In this document: in pieces, positions 51,823 to 51,992 of the stretch
Numbering within the stretch: position 1 is the first letter of the stretch
Layout: each line of letters opens with the position of its first letter
NCBI RefSeq assembly: GCF_900129365.1
Contig: NZ_FQVM01000017.1
Location: 1 to 51,992 of the forward strand
Direction of reading: 5' to 3'
DNA: 51,992 nt
From: Clostridium fallax
GTDB lineage: Bacteria; Bacillota; Clostridia; Clostridiales; Clostridiaceae
The notes under the pieces: model-generated
Told to the model about the DNA's origin: nothing
Database searches by the model: none
What the model saw: the letters and a program-made list of their open reading frames with translations, nothing else
Program-made: the position numbers and the translations under genes

Positions 51823-51992
51823 ATGAAATCAAAAAAACTATTTAATAAAATTATTATTAATTTTAAAAAGTTAATTTTTAAATTAAAGTCTATTCCTAAA
51901 TTTAAATCTATAGAAAATAAATTTTTTTACTTTTCCTTCTTAATTTGCTTTATAATTATAATTTTTATAACAACCTCAACTTATTTTGTATC
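51823..51992 (+). CDS. N-terminal part of a membrane protein, possibly a sensor kinase
   Basis: Cut by the right edge after 56 codons. GGAGG lies 6 bases before the ATG. A basic leader rich in Lys (residues 1-34) is followed by a hydrophobic helix (FFYFSFLICFIIIIFITTSTYF). It is divergent from the CUT1 operon, the usual place for a YesM-type sensor kinase controlling such importers. Only that context supports the role; the visible part has no diagnostic domain. Confidence 0.6.
   Translation, partial: MKSKKLFNKIIINFKKLIFKLKSIPKFKSIENKFFYFSFLICFIIIIFITTSTYFV

Noticed and set aside
1..51992. CRISPR arrays, insertion sequences, prophage, tRNA or rRNA genes
   Set aside because: No regularly spaced repeats, transposase motifs, phage genes or stable-RNA-like G+C-rich segments were found.

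Overview
The window is a strongly A+T-rich stretch from a low-GC Firmicute, almost certainly a fermentative gut-type Clostridium (Clostridium sensu stricto). Support: very A+T-rich codon use, strong AGGAGG ribosome sites, occasional TTG/GTG starts, B12-dependent propanediol chemistry, phosphorylase-based maltodextrin use and CitB-type two-component signalling. I cannot fix the species from sequence alone. Nearly everything is on the minus strand; only fucI, fucU and a gene cut by the right edge are on the plus strand.

Layout. (1) 150-4522: a five-gene metal-transport operon with a CtpC-like P1B-type ATPase, three accessory proteins carrying HMA2-like GRxRxK domains, and a small membrane protein that resembles a PacL-type ATPase partner. 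(2) 4830-16895: maltodextrin uptake and breakdown (malE-malF-malG, neopullulanase, a LacI-family regulator, GH31 alpha-glucosidase, amylomaltase, glycogen/maltodextrin phosphorylase), with two nearly identical promoter-operator cassettes in front of malE and the regulator gene. (3) 17187-30096: a bacterial microcompartment operon: fuculose-phosphate aldolase, B12-dependent diol dehydratase (pduCDE), its reactivase (pduGH), a PduO C-terminal-domain protein, CoA-acylating aldehyde dehydrogenase, a zinc alcohol dehydrogenase, four hexamer-type BMC proteins, PduL, a pentamer vertex protein, PduS and PduT. (4) 30537-33898: divergent kinase and L-fucose isomerase genes. (5) 34061-41142: a small membrane protein, a CitB/DcuR-type two-component system, D-2-hydroxyacid dehydrogenase plus AEC permease, an unrecognised protein with a possible degenerate FtsZ-like fold, and a TDT/SLAC1-family permease. 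(6) 41399-51992: a ribose-type ABC importer next to fucose mutarotase, then a second operon with a CUT1 ABC importer, a GH151-like alpha-L-fucosidase and a ROK kinase, and the start of a membrane protein that may be its sensor kinase.

How it fits together. Regions 3, 4 and 6 read as one L-fucose island. Fucosylated oligosaccharides or free fucose are imported by two ABC systems, fucose is released by the GH151-like enzyme, then mutarotated (FucU), isomerised (FucI), phosphorylated (a RhaB-like kinase) and cleaved (FucA). The resulting lactaldehyde would be reduced to 1,2-propanediol and converted to propanol and propionyl-phosphate in the compartment. The aldolase itself carries a C-terminal encapsulation helix, so cleavage probably happens inside the shell. 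This arrangement is known from glycyl-radical fucose/rhamnose compartments but is here joined to a B12-dependent core. No PduB-type trimer, cobalamin adenosyltransferase, PduQ or propionate kinase gene is present in the window.

Several regulatory structures stand out: the paired maltose operators, hairpins directly after two binding-protein genes, an intercistronic hairpin between pduL and the vertex-protein gene, a long inverted repeat before the sensor kinase gene and a 17-bp tandem repeat before the AEC permease gene. All functional calls are by reading protein motifs; no database search was possible.
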